64,000 nt of DNA from Rhodoferax koreense (GTDB lineage: Bacteria > Pseudomonadota > Gammaproteobacteria > Burkholderiales > Burkholderiaceae_C): NCBI RefSeq assembly GCF_001955695.1, contig NZ_CP019236.1:1116001-1180000 (forward strand), given 5' to 3'. How positions within the stretch are numbered: position 1 is the first letter of the stretch; the number at the start of each line of letters is the position of its first letter. The notes beneath the pieces were generated by a model, which was not told where the DNA came from, ran no database searches, and saw only the letters and a list, made by a program, of their open reading frames with translations. This document shows, piece by piece, positions 43,493 to 52,179 of this stretch. The position numbers and the translations under genes were made by a program.

Positions 43493-44497
43493 TCACTCCG
43501 CCTTGATGTTCGCTGCCTTGATCACCGCGCCGTATTTATTGAATTCCGCCACTGTGAATGCGCCCAGTTCCTGCGGCGTGCCGTAGGAGGGCTTCACGGC
43601 CAGCGCCTTGAGCTTGCTGTCCACCTCGGGCATCTGCATGATCTTGCCCAGGTCGGCACTCAGGCGCGCGATGATGTCGGCCGGCGTCTTGGCCGGCGCG
43701 TAGAGCGCGTACCAGCCCTGCACTTCGAAAGTGGTGAAGCCGGCTTCGGCGAAGGTCGGCACATTGGGCAGGTCGGGCAGGCGCGTGGGCGAGGACACGG
43801 CGATGGCGCGGATCTTGTCACCCTTGATCATCGGCATGGCCGCGGTGGTGGTGTCGAAGATCACCGACAGACGGCCGCCGATCAAATCCATGGTGTGGGC
43901 GTTGCCGCCCTTGTACGGTACGTGCGTCATGTTGATGCCCGCGGCCTGGTTGAACAGTTCACCGGCCAGGTGCAGCGGCGAGCCATTGCCGGCCGAGCCG
44001 TACATCACGTCGCCGGGGCGCTTCTTGGCGTCATCGACGAGTGACTTGAGCGAGGTGTAGGGCGAATCCTTGTTCACCGTGGCCACGATGGGCGCCACGC
44101 CGATCAGGCCGATCGGGGCGAAATCCTTGAGCGCGTCGTAGCCCGGGTTGGGCATCAGGTGCGGGCTCACCGCGTTGCTGGCCAGCGAGCCGAGGACCAG
44201 CGTGTAGCCGTCGGCCGGTGCGCGTGCGGCCATGGCCGCGCCGATGGTGGTGCCGGCACCGGGCCGGTTGTCGATGATCACCGGCTGGCCCAGCGTCTCG
44301 GCGAGCTTTTGCCCCACGAGGCGGCCGACCGCGTCGTTGGCGCCGCCGGCGGGGTAGGGCACGATCAGCGTGACGGGCTTGCTGGGGTAGGCCGGGGCTT
44401 GCGCCAGGGCCGGCAGGCTGGCTGCGGCGGCGGCCAAAGCCAGCGCGCCGATGATGCCGCGGCGGCCTGTGAGGGAAGGGGTGCGATGTGTCGCCAT
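43493..44497 (-). CDS. Bug-type tripartite tricarboxylate receptor (TctC family)
   Basis: 334 residues. Tat- or Sec-type signal (about 1-33, TGRRGIIGALALAAA), then the Bug fold: YPSKPVTLIVPYPAGGANDAV, VIIDNRPGAGTTIGA, THVPYKGGNAHTMDLIGGR and LPDLPNVPTFAEAGF. Bug receptors bind small carboxylic acids. No TctA/TctB membrane genes are nearby. Divergent from the deoR-type gene of a sugar-acid operon, so it probably captures that pathway's substrate. Confidence 0.94.
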   Translation of the reverse strand: MATHRTPSLTGRRGIIGALALAAAAASLPALAQAPAYPSKPVTLIVPYPAGGANDAVGRLVGQKLAETLGQPVIIDNRPGAGTTIGAAMAARAPADGYTLVLGSLASNAVSPHLMPNPGYDALKDFAPIGLIGVAPIVATVNKDSPYTSLKSLVDDAKKRPGDVMYGSAGNGSPLHLAGELFNQAAGINMTHVPYKGGNAHTMDLIGGRLSVIFDTTTAAMPMIKGDKIRAIAVSSPTRLPDLPNVPTFAEAGFTTFEVQGWYALYAPAKTPADIIARLSADLGKIMQMPEVDSKLKALAVKPSYGTPQELGAFTVAEFNKYGAVIKAANIKAE

Positions 44498-44603
44498 GAA
44501 CCGGGTCTCCTGATGGTGTTTTCGTTTTTGGACGCCAGCCCGTACGGTCGGCGTTGCGGGGTTGCGAAATCGAATCTTGCAACCTTGTCCAAATTCTTCC
44601 ACA

Positions 44604-44677
44604 ATCTACCAAAATCAATCAACACATATTTGCTAGATTGGGGTGTTCATCCGTGAATACCCTAGCAAGATCTACCA
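44604..44677. promoter_or_regulatory. Dyad and direct repeats between the Bug receptor and deoR-type genes
   Basis: TTGCTAG (44630-44636) and CTAGCAA (44662-44668) are a perfect inverted repeat. Inside it GGGTGTTCA (44641-44649) and TGAATACCC (44654-44662) match in eight of nine positions. ATCTACCA occurs directly repeated at 44604-44611 and 44670-44677. The block ends seven bases before the DeoR-type ATG and covers the divergent promoter region, so it is a good candidate operator for that repressor. Confidence 0.6.
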
Positions 44678-44683
44678 TCCGTC

Positions 44684-45502
44684 ATGACAGTTTCTGCCCC
44701 ATCACCTCAGCTTGCCGTGGTGTCGCTGCTGCCTGCACAGCGCCGCGACCGCATCGTCGACTTCCTGCGCCGGCATGGTGCGGTCACGCTGCAGCAGCTC
44801 GCGCAGGCCATGGACGCCTCGGTCTCCACGCTGCGCCGCGACCTCGACGTGCTCGAGGCCGATGGCGTGCTCGACCGCACCCACGGCGGCGCGCTGCTCC
44901 GCCAGCAGCACTACAGCACCTTCGAGCCCGACCCGGCGGCGGCCGCCGAGTTGTCGCCGCGCGAGAAGCGCGCCATCGGCTATGCCGCCGCGGCCGGATT
45001 GGCGCCGGGGCAGAGCGTGATCTTCGACAGCGGCAGCACGGTGATGGAAGCCGCTCGCGCCGCACTCGAACGCCGCATCGAACTCGTGGCCGTGACGAAC
45101 GACTTGGCCGTGGCGCAGTTGCTCGGCACCAGCGCGCTGATCCGCGTGCACGTGCTCGGCGGCATGCTGCGCAAGGGCAGCAATACGCTGATGGGCGACG
45201 AGGTGCTGAGCGGCGCGCGCCAGATCCGCGCCGACGTGTTGCTGATGGGCGCCCACGCGGTGACCGACGGCGTGTTGTCCGAGACCGACCCGGAGGTCGC
45301 CGCCGTGAAGCGCGCGCTGATGCAGGCCGCCACCACGCGGCGGCTGCTGGTGGACGCTTCCAAGTTCCGCCCGCGCGCCTTCATGACGATCTGTGCGCTG
45401 GGGGAATTCGGCGAGGTGATCACCGACAGCGGCATCCCCGCGCCCGCGCTCGAAAACCTGGTGCAGGCCGGCATCCAGGTCACGCAGGTCTCGGTGGCAT
45501 GA
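44684..45502 (+). CDS. DeoR/GlpR-family transcriptional repressor
   Basis: 272 residues. The N-terminal helix-turn-helix (about 20-72: AVTLQQLAQAMDASVSTLRR, DGVLDRTHGGA) is followed by the DeoR sensor domain (IFDSGSTVMEAARAAL; VAVTNDLAVAQLL; LLVDASKFRPRAF). Such repressors release DNA on binding a phosphorylated sugar intermediate. It heads the kinase-PdxA2-SDR-aldolase operon and overlaps the kinase start by four bases, so it likely controls this operon and the divergent receptor. Confidence 0.94.
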   Translation: MTVSAPSPQLAVVSLLPAQRRDRIVDFLRRHGAVTLQQLAQAMDASVSTLRRDLDVLEADGVLDRTHGGALLRQQHYSTFEPDPAAAAELSPREKRAIGYAAAAGLAPGQSVIFDSGSTVMEAARAALERRIELVAVTNDLAVAQLLGTSALIRVHVLGGMLRKGSNTLMGDEVLSGARQIRADVLLMGAHAVTDGVLSETDPEVAAVKRALMQAATTRRLLVDASKFRPRAFMTICALGEFGEVITDSGIPAPALENLVQAGIQVTQVSVA

Positions 45503-46581
45503 GCTTTTCCGATCGGCGCTGGCGCATCCTCGCCGACGACCTCACCGGTGCGCTCGACACGGCCGCCGCCTTTTGTGGCCGGGGCGATGTGCCGGTGTAC
45601 CTCGCGCCGCCTTCCGTGTTCGGCGTCGGGCCGGTCGAGGCCGTGGCCACCGGCACGCGCGACTTGGCGCTCGGGGGCATGGCGGCCATGCTGCAGGCCT
45701 GCCTGCCATGGTTCACCGGGCCCGGCCATCGCGCGTTCAAGAAGGTCGACAGCCTGTTGCGCGGCAACAGCCTGGCCGAGGTCGCCTGGCTGCTGCGCCA
45801 TGGCGGCTTCGACGGTGTGGTCTTCGCGCCGGCTTTTCCCGCGCAGGGCCGCTTCACGCGCAACGGACACCACTGGGTGGGCCAGCCGCACGCACCGGGC
45901 GTGCCGACCGATGCCATTCGCCTGCCGGATGCTTTTGCCAGCCTGGGGCTTGCTGTGCACCTCTGCCAGCCGCCGGATGGCCTGCCCTCCGGCGGCGTGT
46001 TGATGCCGGACGTGACCAGCGATGCCGATCTGGCCCGGCTCGCGTCCTTGGCCAGCGCCATCGATGCCGACCGCTGGTTGTGGTGCGGCAGCGCCGGCCT
46101 GGCCTGGGCGCTCGCACGGCAGGCGGAACACGCGCCGCTCGCGGGAGGCGGTTCCAGCCCCGGCCTGACCCACCTCGTCACCGCCAGCCGACATCCGGTG
46201 CTGCGCGGCCAGTTGCAGAGGCTCGAAGCCACCGGCGTGCGCTGCGAGGACCTGGCCAGCCCACACCCGCTCCCCGCCGAGGCGGCCGAGGCCGCGCTGC
46301 GCGAACACACGCGTCGCCTGGTCGCCACCCTGCCGCGTCCCGACAACCTGGTCGTGGTCGGCGGCGACACGCTGCTCGCGTTGTGCCGTGCCGCCGGTGT
46401 GCAAGGCCTGCAGGCCGGCCCCGGCCCGCGCGGCGGCTGGGGCGCGGCGCGGCTGCAGGGCGGCGTGTGGCATGGCGTGACCTGTTATTCGCGTTCGGGG
46501 GCCTTTGGCGCGCCGGACGATCTCTCCGCACTACTGGCAACGCTGACGGTCACCTCGACCGAGAAGGAACACACCGCATGA
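45499..46581 (+). CDS. Four-carbon acid sugar kinase (DUF1537, DtnK/OtnK type)
   Basis: 360 residues, short for the family (usually over 400). The N-terminal sugar-binding motif RILADDLTGALDTAAAF, the central FKKVDSLLRGNSLAE and the C-terminal ATP-binding VVVGGDTLLALC are present. Known members phosphorylate D-threonate, D-erythronate or L-threonate to the 4-phosphate. It overlaps both neighbours by four bases. The adjacent pdxA2 points to D-threonate or a related acid as substrate. Confidence 0.9.
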   Translation: MSFSDRRWRILADDLTGALDTAAAFCGRGDVPVYLAPPSVFGVGPVEAVATGTRDLALGGMAAMLQACLPWFTGPGHRAFKKVDSLLRGNSLAEVAWLLRHGGFDGVVFAPAFPAQGRFTRNGHHWVGQPHAPGVPTDAIRLPDAFASLGLAVHLCQPPDGLPSGGVLMPDVTSDADLARLASLASAIDADRWLWCGSAGLAWALARQAEHAPLAGGGSSPGLTHLVTASRHPVLRGQLQRLEATGVRCEDLASPHPLPAEAAEAALREHTRRLVATLPRPDNLVVVGGDTLLALCRAAGVQGLQAGPGPRGGWGAARLQGGVWHGVTCYSRSGAFGAPDDLSALLATLTVTSTEKEHTA

Positions 46582-47612
46582 AGCAACCCATCCGCCTGGC
46601 CCTGACCATGGGCGACCCGGCCGGCATCGGCCCCGAGATCATCGTCAAGGCCGCGCACCAGATGCGCGATCTGGTGCAGCAGGGCCGTGTCGAACTGCAG
46701 GTGTTCGGCAGCGGTGCGGCGTTGCAACGCGCCACCGAGCTGTTGAAGCTCGACGCGGCGCCGCTGACCATGATCGACGTCGGCCCGGTCGAGGGCGACA
46801 TGCCCGTGGGCCAGGTCACGGCCGCGGCCGGCAAGTGGTCCTACCTGGCCGTGGAACGCGCCGTGCAGATGACGCAGGCCGGCCAGATCGACGCCATCGT
46901 GACCGCGCCGCTGTGCAAGGAGGCGCTGCACCTGGCCGGTTACCCGTTCGAAGGCCATACCGAGATGCTGGCCCACCTCACCGGCATGCGCGATGGCGTG
47001 ATGATGCTGGCCCACGGCGGCATGCGCGTGAGCCACGTGTCCACGCATTGCCCGCTGTCCGAAGTGCCCAAGCGGCTCACGCCGGTGCGGCTGCGCCGCG
47101 TGCTCGACGTGACGCTGGACGCCCTGCGCGCCCTCGGCATCGAGCGCCCGCGCATCGCCGTGGCTGGCCTCAATCCGCATGCGGGCGAGGGCGGCATCCT
47201 CGGCAAGGAAGACGGCGAGATCATCGCGCCCATCGTCGCCGAATATGCGGCCGCCGGCCATGCGGTCACGGGGCCGTGGGCCGGCGACACCGTGTTCATC
47301 AAGCTGCGCGCCGGCCAGTTCGACGCGGTGATCGCCATGTTCCACGACCAGGGCCACATCCCGGTGAAGCTGCTTGGCTTTTCCATCGACCCGGCCACCG
47401 GCGCCTGGAATGCGGTCAGCGGCGTGAACATCACGCTCGGCCTGCCGATCCTGCGCACTTCGGTGGACCATGGCACGGCCTTCGACATCGCTGGCAAGGG
47501 CATCGCCAGCGCCGACAGCATGGTCGACGCCGCCAACTACGCGATGACGCTGGTCGAAGGCCTGCGCCGCACGAAGAATTCATCCACCACAACATCGGAG
47601 ACATCGGCATGA
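46578..47612 (+). CDS. pdxA2: PdxA2-type 4-phospho-sugar-acid dehydrogenase
   Basis: 344 residues of the PdxA family. LTMGDPAGIGPEII, the metal-site His regions FEGHTEMLAHLTG and MFHDQGHIPVKLLGF, and GLNPHAGEGG are intact. The PdxA2 branch oxidises 4-phospho-D-threonate (or erythronate) with decarboxylation to dihydroxyacetone phosphate, rather than serving vitamin B6 synthesis. Gene context with a DUF1537 kinase supports this. Overlaps the kinase and the SDR genes by four bases each. Confidence 0.92.
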   Translation: MKQPIRLALTMGDPAGIGPEIIVKAAHQMRDLVQQGRVELQVFGSGAALQRATELLKLDAAPLTMIDVGPVEGDMPVGQVTAAAGKWSYLAVERAVQMTQAGQIDAIVTAPLCKEALHLAGYPFEGHTEMLAHLTGMRDGVMMLAHGGMRVSHVSTHCPLSEVPKRLTPVRLRRVLDVTLDALRALGIERPRIAVAGLNPHAGEGGILGKEDGEIIAPIVAEYAAAGHAVTGPWAGDTVFIKLRAGQFDAVIAMFHDQGHIPVKLLGFSIDPATGAWNAVSGVNITLGLPILRTSVDHGTAFDIAGKGIASADSMVDAANYAMTLVEGLRRTKNSSTTTSETSA

Positions 47613-48388
47613 CGGACTTTTCAAAAACACTTCGGTTCGAGGGCAAGCGCGTGCTGGTCACGGGCGCCGGCTCGGGCATCGGTGCGGCCGTGGCCGTGGC
47701 CTTCGGCAGCCTCGGCGCCAGGGTGGCCGTGCACTACGCCCACAACCGCGACGGTGCCGAGACGGTAGCCGCGGCCATCCGCAGCGCCGGCGGCACGGCC
47801 ATCACGCTCGGCGGCGATCTGCAGGACCGCAGCGTGGCCAATCCGCTGATTGCGAAGACCGCGGAAGCGTTCGGCGGCCTCGACGTGCTGGTCAACAACG
47901 CGGGCGACATGTTCGGTCGGCGCGCGCTGGAGCAGGCCAGCGACGAAGACTACGACCGCGTGATGGGCCTGAACGTGCACGCCGCCTTCGCCATCTGCCG
48001 CGCTGCCGCGCCGGTGATGCGCACGGCCAAATCCGGCTGCATGATCAACACCACCTCGATCGCGGCCCGCACCGGCGGCGGTGAAGGTGTGGGCCTGTAC
48101 GGCTCGGCCAAGGCCTTCGTCAGCACCATGACCCGCGTCCTCGCGCGCGAGATGGCGCCGCACGGCGTGCGCGTGAACGGCGTTGCGCCCGGCGTGATCC
48201 TCACCGATTTCCATGTGCGCAACTCCAGCCCCGAACAACTCGAAGGCGCACGCAAGAGCATTCCGATGGGCCGTACCGGTACGCCAGACGACTGTGTCGG
48301 GGCTTACCTGTTCCTGGCGGATGAGACCTTGGCGGGTTACGTCACCGGACAGATTCTCGAAGTCAACGGCGGCCAGTTGATGCCCTGA
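47609..48388 (+). CDS. Short-chain dehydrogenase/reductase
   Basis: 259 residues. NAD(P) motif VTGAGSGIGAAVAVA, NNAGDMFGRR, the Ser region MINTTSIAARTGG and catalytic LYGSAKAFVS (YxxxK), followed by PGVILTDF. It probably interconverts a hydroxyl and keto group on the sugar acid. Placed between pdxA2 (four-base overlap) and the aldolase gene. The precise substrate is not deducible. Confidence 0.93.
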   Translation: MTDFSKTLRFEGKRVLVTGAGSGIGAAVAVAFGSLGARVAVHYAHNRDGAETVAAAIRSAGGTAITLGGDLQDRSVANPLIAKTAEAFGGLDVLVNNAGDMFGRRALEQASDEDYDRVMGLNVHAAFAICRAAAPVMRTAKSGCMINTTSIAARTGGGEGVGLYGSAKAFVSTMTRVLAREMAPHGVRVNGVAPGVILTDFHVRNSSPEQLEGARKSIPMGRTGTPDDCVGAYLFLADETLAGYVTGQILEVNGGQLMP

Positions 48389-48415
48389 TGAATGGCCAAG
48401 AACAAAGAGACCACC

Positions 48416-49186
48416 ATGACCTCGCTCCCCACCAACACCTTCAAACAAGCCCTCGCCGCCAACCGCCCGCTGATCGGCCTGTGGTGCAACTTCGCCTTCC
48501 TGCCCACTGTCGAGGCGCTGGCCCATGCGGGCTTCGACTGGCTGCTGCTCGACATGGAGCACACCCAGAGCAACCTCGACACCATCAGCACCCAGTTGCT
48601 GGCCCTGCGCGGCACGCCGAGCGCCGCCGTGGTGCGCGTGCCGTCGAACGACATGGCGGACGTCAAGCGCCTGCTCGACGCCGGCACCACGAACCTGATG
48701 ATCCCCAACATCCGCAGCGCGGCCGAGGCGGCCGAGGCCGTGTCGTACACGCGTTTCGCCCCCGAAGGCCTGCGCGGCGTGGCCGGCAGCACACGCGGCG
48801 GTGGTTACACGCGCTACAAGGACTACATGGCGCGTGCCAACGACGAGATCGCCCTCGTGCTGCAGATCGAATCCAGGGAGGCGCTGGAAGAACTCGACGC
48901 CATCTGCCGCGTGCCTGGCGTGGACGCGGTGTTCATCGGCCCGTCGGACCTGGCGGCCAGCCTGGGCCACCGCGGCCAGCCCGGCCATCCGGTGGTGCAG
49001 GCGGCGATCAGCAAGGCCATCGCCATCGGCAAGGCCGCGGGCAAGGCGGTCGGCATCCTCACGGTGGACGGCAAGGGCGAGCCTTACCTGGAACAGGGCG
49101 CGACCATGGTCGGCGTGGGTAGCGATCTGCACTTGCTGGTGGCCGCGGCCGATGCGCTGGCGGCGCGGTTCAAGATGTCGGTTTGA
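48416..49186 (+). CDS. HpcH/HpaI-family aldolase
   Basis: 256 residues of the class II HpcH/HpaI pyruvate-aldolase group: RPLIGLWCNFAFLPTVEALA, the metal-binding FDWLLLDMEHTQSN, LQIESREALEELDAI and VFIGPSDLAASLGH. Members split or join 2-keto-3-deoxy acids and aldehydes. ATG 48416 has AAAGAG at a fitting distance; ATG 48392, eight codons upstream, is possible. Last gene of the sugar-acid operon. The usual OtnC class II sugar aldolase is absent, so this enzyme may fill that step. Confidence 0.9.
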   Translation: MTSLPTNTFKQALAANRPLIGLWCNFAFLPTVEALAHAGFDWLLLDMEHTQSNLDTISTQLLALRGTPSAAVVRVPSNDMADVKRLLDAGTTNLMIPNIRSAAEAAEAVSYTRFAPEGLRGVAGSTRGGGYTRYKDYMARANDEIALVLQIESREALEELDAICRVPGVDAVFIGPSDLAASLGHRGQPGHPVVQAAISKAIAIGKAAGKAVGILTVDGKGEPYLEQGATMVGVGSDLHLLVAAADALAARFKMSV

Positions 49187-49225
49187 ACGTTTTGGGGCGC
49201 ACGCGCGCTCTCCATCGGCGTTGTG

Positions 49226-49244
49226 TGCTATTCAAAAGATAGCA
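49226..49244. repeat. Small hairpin with GCTAT core
   Basis: TGCTAT, loop TCAAAAG, ATAGCA is a perfect six-base stem between convergent genes. It resembles the GCTATCAAA dispersed repeat and could also slow transcription from both sides, though it lacks a T tract. Confidence 0.5.
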
Positions 49245-49523
49245 TCACGGTGTTTCTTGAGGGAGCTTGGCTGCAACGCACTGCATGCCGGTGAGGCCGC
49301 TCGCGGCGGTGACCACCGTCTGGCAGGCAATCGCGCGGCCGGTCGACGGATCGTGGAACCATGCCGTGCTGGCGTTGCCGCTGGCCGAGGCGCCGATCAC
49401 CTGAAAGCTCGGATTCGCGCGCAGCGACGGGCCCTGCGAATTGGCCGAGGGCGTGGCGAAAAACAGCATGGCAGGCACGATGGCCGCGGCTGCGGCCAGG
49501 CCGGCGAGGGACGTCTTTCTCAT
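49245..49523 (-). CDS. Small exported protein of unknown function
   Basis: 92 residues. A signal peptide (about 1-30: LAGLAAAAAIVPAMLFFATP, ending ANSQG) is followed by about 60 residues with two Cys (AIACQTVV, GMQCVAA) that could pair. No family recognised. GGAG lies upstream of ATG 49523. It is convergent with the sugar-acid operon and stands alone. Confidence 0.75.
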   Translation of the reverse strand: MRKTSLAGLAAAAAIVPAMLFFATPSANSQGPSLRANPSFQVIGASASGNASTAWFHDPSTGRAIACQTVVTAASGLTGMQCVAAKLPQETP

Positions 49524-49687
49524 GATGGCTCCTTCGAGGATGTGAAACCGGGCAACGGCCGGGTTGCTGCCCCGCGGCAGCGCGACGACACGGCGTCTTT
49601 GACGACACCGGCTTGGTCTTCGACCCTGACAGCCGACCGCCCGGCGATGTGGAGAATCGGTCGACCACAGAATAGCCGGAGTTGTCG

Positions 49688-49894
49688 ATGAACCATGAAA
49701 AATCCGAAGTGAAAGAGGCGGAAAAGAAAGTCGGCGCGGTGCTCGAGAACCTGGAAAAGGAAACCGGCGACGACGTCAAGGACATCGGGCTCGAGGACAT
49801 GGTCGACACCGACCCACAGACCGGACGCCCGGTGGTGAAGAAATCGGTGGACATCAAGACCACGCAGAAGCCGCAGAAGCGCTGGTCGACCTGA
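49688..49894 (+). CDS. Small acidic/lysine-rich protein of unknown function
   Basis: 68 residues, highly charged, with many Glu, Asp and Lys and no Cys or membrane segment (SEVKEAEKKVGAVLENLEKE). The N-terminal half is likely helical. GGAG at 49678-49681 supports ATG 49688; a TTG two codons upstream is less likely. No family recognised. It stands between unrelated genes. Confidence 0.7.
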   Translation: MNHEKSEVKEAEKKVGAVLENLEKETGDDVKDIGLEDMVDTDPQTGRPVVKKSVDIKTTQKPQKRWST

Positions 49895-49906
49895 TCGCCG
49901 CCGGGG

Positions 49907-50431
49907 TCAGATCACCGCCAGGAAGACCGCGCCGCCCAGCGCCAGCATCAGCAGCGGGTTGACCCGCGTCCACATCAGCACCAGGGTCGACAACGCCGCG
50001 ACCGACCAGGCCCAGACGCCGCCCTCGGCCGCGCGCAGCACCGTGCAGGAGGCGGCGAGGATCATGCCCGCGGCCACCGGCGCCAGGCCCGACTCGATGG
50101 CCCGGATCAATGGCCGGCCGCTGTAGCGCGACCAGACCCGCGCCAGTCCATACACCAGCACCGAACTCGGCAGGAAGATCGCCGCGGACGCGGCCAGCGC
50201 ACCCCACAGCCCGGCCACCTGCCAGCCCACCAACGTGACCAGGAGCGAGCCCGGCCCGGGCGTGATGCGAGAGAGCGCGAACAGGTCGAGGAATTGCGCG
50301 TCGCTCATCCAGCGGTGCACCCCGACCGATTGGCGGTGGATGTCGGCCACCACGCTCTGGCCGCCACCGACAGTCAGGAAGGACAGCGGCGCAAACACCG
50401 CCAGCAGGTCGCCCAGCAGCCGCAGGTTCAT
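49907..50431 (-). CDS. Chromate transporter, half-size ChrA
   Basis: 174 residues, one CHR domain with about five membrane segments: SFLTVGGGQSVVADIHRQSV, the SRITPGPGSLLVTLVGWQVA signature and repeated hydrophobic helices after it. Short CHR proteins usually work as pairs that together equal a full ChrA and export chromate. It overlaps its partner gene by four bases. Confidence 0.92.
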   Translation of the reverse strand: MNLRLLGDLLAVFAPLSFLTVGGGQSVVADIHRQSVGVHRWMSDAQFLDLFALSRITPGPGSLLVTLVGWQVAGLWGALAASAAIFLPSSVLVYGLARVWSRYSGRPLIRAIESGLAPVAAGMILAASCTVLRAAEGGVWAWSVAALSTLVLMWTRVNPLLMLALGGAVFLAVI

Positions 50432-50997
50432 GGCAGCGGGGCCTCGTTGCGGATGCGCAGCCAGGCCAGTCCGATCGACAGCGGCGCCATCACGCCCACG
50501 ACCCACAGCAGCGGCAGGCGCCAGAAGAAGATCGCGGCGAAGGTGGTGGCCAGGATCAGCAGGCGCGGCAGGCCGCGTGCGGCATGGCGTGCGGCACGCA
50601 GGCCGGTCTGCAGCGACAGGCCGACGGCCGCGGCGGCGATGCCGCCCAGTGCGACGTGCACACGTTGCGAATGGCCGACCTCGGAGAAGGCCGCCGCCAG
50701 CAGGATGGCCACCGCCATCGGCGGCACCACGATACCGGCGGCCGCGGCGAACGCGCCCCATCCGCCGCGCAGCCGGTAACCGATCCAGATCGCCAGGTTG
50801 ACCACGTTCACGCCCGGAAACGCCTGGGCCAGGGCCAGGCCGCTCAGAAATTCCTGTTCGCCGAGCCAGCCCCGGCGCTGCACCACCTCGCGCAGGATCC
50901 AGCCGCTGAGGCCACCGCCGAAGCTGGTGAGGCCGATCTTGGAGAAAACCGTGAAGATGTCGCGCAGGCCCGGCGCGGGGCGCAGGTCTTCACGCAT
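50428..50997 (-). CDS. Chromate transporter, half-size ChrA partner
   Basis: 189 residues, one CHR domain: VFSKIGLTSFGGGLSGWILR, the ALAQAFPGVNVVNLAIWIG signature (PGVN in place of PGP) and about five membrane segments. Inferred opposite topology to its partner. It overlaps the diguanylate cyclase stop by eight bases and the other half by four, so the three form one transcription unit. Confidence 0.92.
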   Translation of the reverse strand: MREDLRPAPGLRDIFTVFSKIGLTSFGGGLSGWILREVVQRRGWLGEQEFLSGLALAQAFPGVNVVNLAIWIGYRLRGGWGAFAAAAGIVVPPMAVAILLAAAFSEVGHSQRVHVALGGIAAAAVGLSLQTGLRAARHAARGLPRLLILATTFAAIFFWRLPLLWVVGVMAPLSIGLAWLRIRNEAPLP

Positions 50998-52045
50998 GGA
51001 CAGGCCAGTCCACGAAGCGCATCGTGCGGTTGCGGCCGGCGTGCTTGGCCTCGTAGAGAGCTTGGTCGGCGCGCGCGACCAGGGTGTTGCCGCTGAAGTC
51101 GCCCTCGGGCACCAGCGCGGCCACGCCCACGCTCACCGTCACGGCGCGGGCCGGCCAGTCGGCGCGTTCCACGGCGGCACGCAGGCGCTCGGCCGCCTTC
51201 TGCGCACCGTCGTTGCCCAAGTTGGGCAGCAGTACCGCGAATTCCTCGCCGCCGTAGCGCGCCAGGAAGTCGGTGTCGCGCAAGCTTGCCTGCGCGGTGC
51301 TTGCCACCTGCTTCAAGGCCTGGTCGCCCTGCGGGTGGCCGAATGTGTCGTTGAAGGATTTGAACTTGTCGACGTCGAACATCAGCAGGCCCAGCGGCTG
51401 GTGGTGGCGGCCATGGCGCGACCATTCCTCGCGCAGCCGCCGGTCGAAGGCGCGGCGGTTCCAAATGCCGGTCAGGCCGTCGCTCATGCTTTGCAGCTCG
51501 AGCCTGGAGACGAGTTGGCGCAGTTCGAGTTGTTCCACGACGCGGCGCGACAGCGCGGCCAACCCACTGCGCTGCATCGGCGTGAGTTCGCGCGGTTTCT
51601 GGTCGAGCACACAGATGGTGCCGATGGCCGCACCCTCGGCGGTGAGCAGGGGCGCACCCGCATAGAAGCGGATGCCCGGCCCGCCGGTGACCAGTGGATT
51701 GCCGGCGAAGCGTTTGTCCCGGGTCGAATCGGGCACCACCATGACCTCGTCAGGCCGCAGGATGGCGTGGGCGCAGAAGGCCTGGTCGCGCGGCGTTTGC
51801 GTCGCCTCCAAGCCGTGGCGCGACTTGAACCACTGGCGGTGCTCGTCGATCAGCGAAATCACCGAAGTCGGCACGTCGCAGATCGCCGCGGCGATGGTCG
51901 TCATGTCGTCATAGCATTGTTCGCTTTCGGTGTCGAGCACCTCGAAGCGCTTGAGTGCGGCCAATCGTTGGGCTTCGTTGTGCGGCAACGGGGCCGCGGT
52001 GTAGGGCATGTCTTCGGGTGCGGTATCGGTCGGTGCGACGGCCAT
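50990..52045 (-). CDS. GAF-GGDEF diguanylate cyclase
   Basis: 351 residues. A GAF sensor domain (about 25-175: ALKRFEVLDTESEQCYDDM, SLIDEHRQWFKSRHGLEATQ, GIRFYAGAPLLTAEGAAIGT) precedes a GGDEF domain with SMSDGLTGIWNRRAFD and [11 protein letters not shown]. The inhibitory site RxxD is present (RDTD five residues before GGEEF), so product feedback is likely. Soluble, cytoplasmic. ATG 52045 starts near the GAF domain. Co-transcribed with the split chromate transporter, an unexplained pairing. Confidence 0.93.
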   Translation of the reverse strand: MAVAPTDTAPEDMPYTAAPLPHNEAQRLAALKRFEVLDTESEQCYDDMTTIAAAICDVPTSVISLIDEHRQWFKSRHGLEATQTPRDQAFCAHAILRPDEVMVVPDSTRDKRFAGNPLVTGGPGIRFYAGAPLLTAEGAAIGTICVLDQKPRELTPMQRSGLAALSRRVVEQLELRQLVSRLELQSMSDGLTGIWNRRAFDRRLREEWSRHGRHHQPLGLLMFDVDKFKSFNDTFGHPQGDQALKQVASTAQASLRDTDFLARYGGEEFAVLLPNLGNDGAQKAAERLRAAVERADWPARAVTVSVGVAALVPEGDFSGNTLVARADQALYEAKHAGRNRTMRFVDWPVHA

Positions 52046-52179
52046 CGTCAGCGGCTCCTGGGTGAGGCAGGCCGGTGGCGATAATCGTTCGGCCGCGCCT
52101 GGGGCATGGATGATGCCATCCCCGGCCAACCCGGTCCACTGCCCGCCATGTCCCATGTTCCGTCCATGAAAGATCCGCA

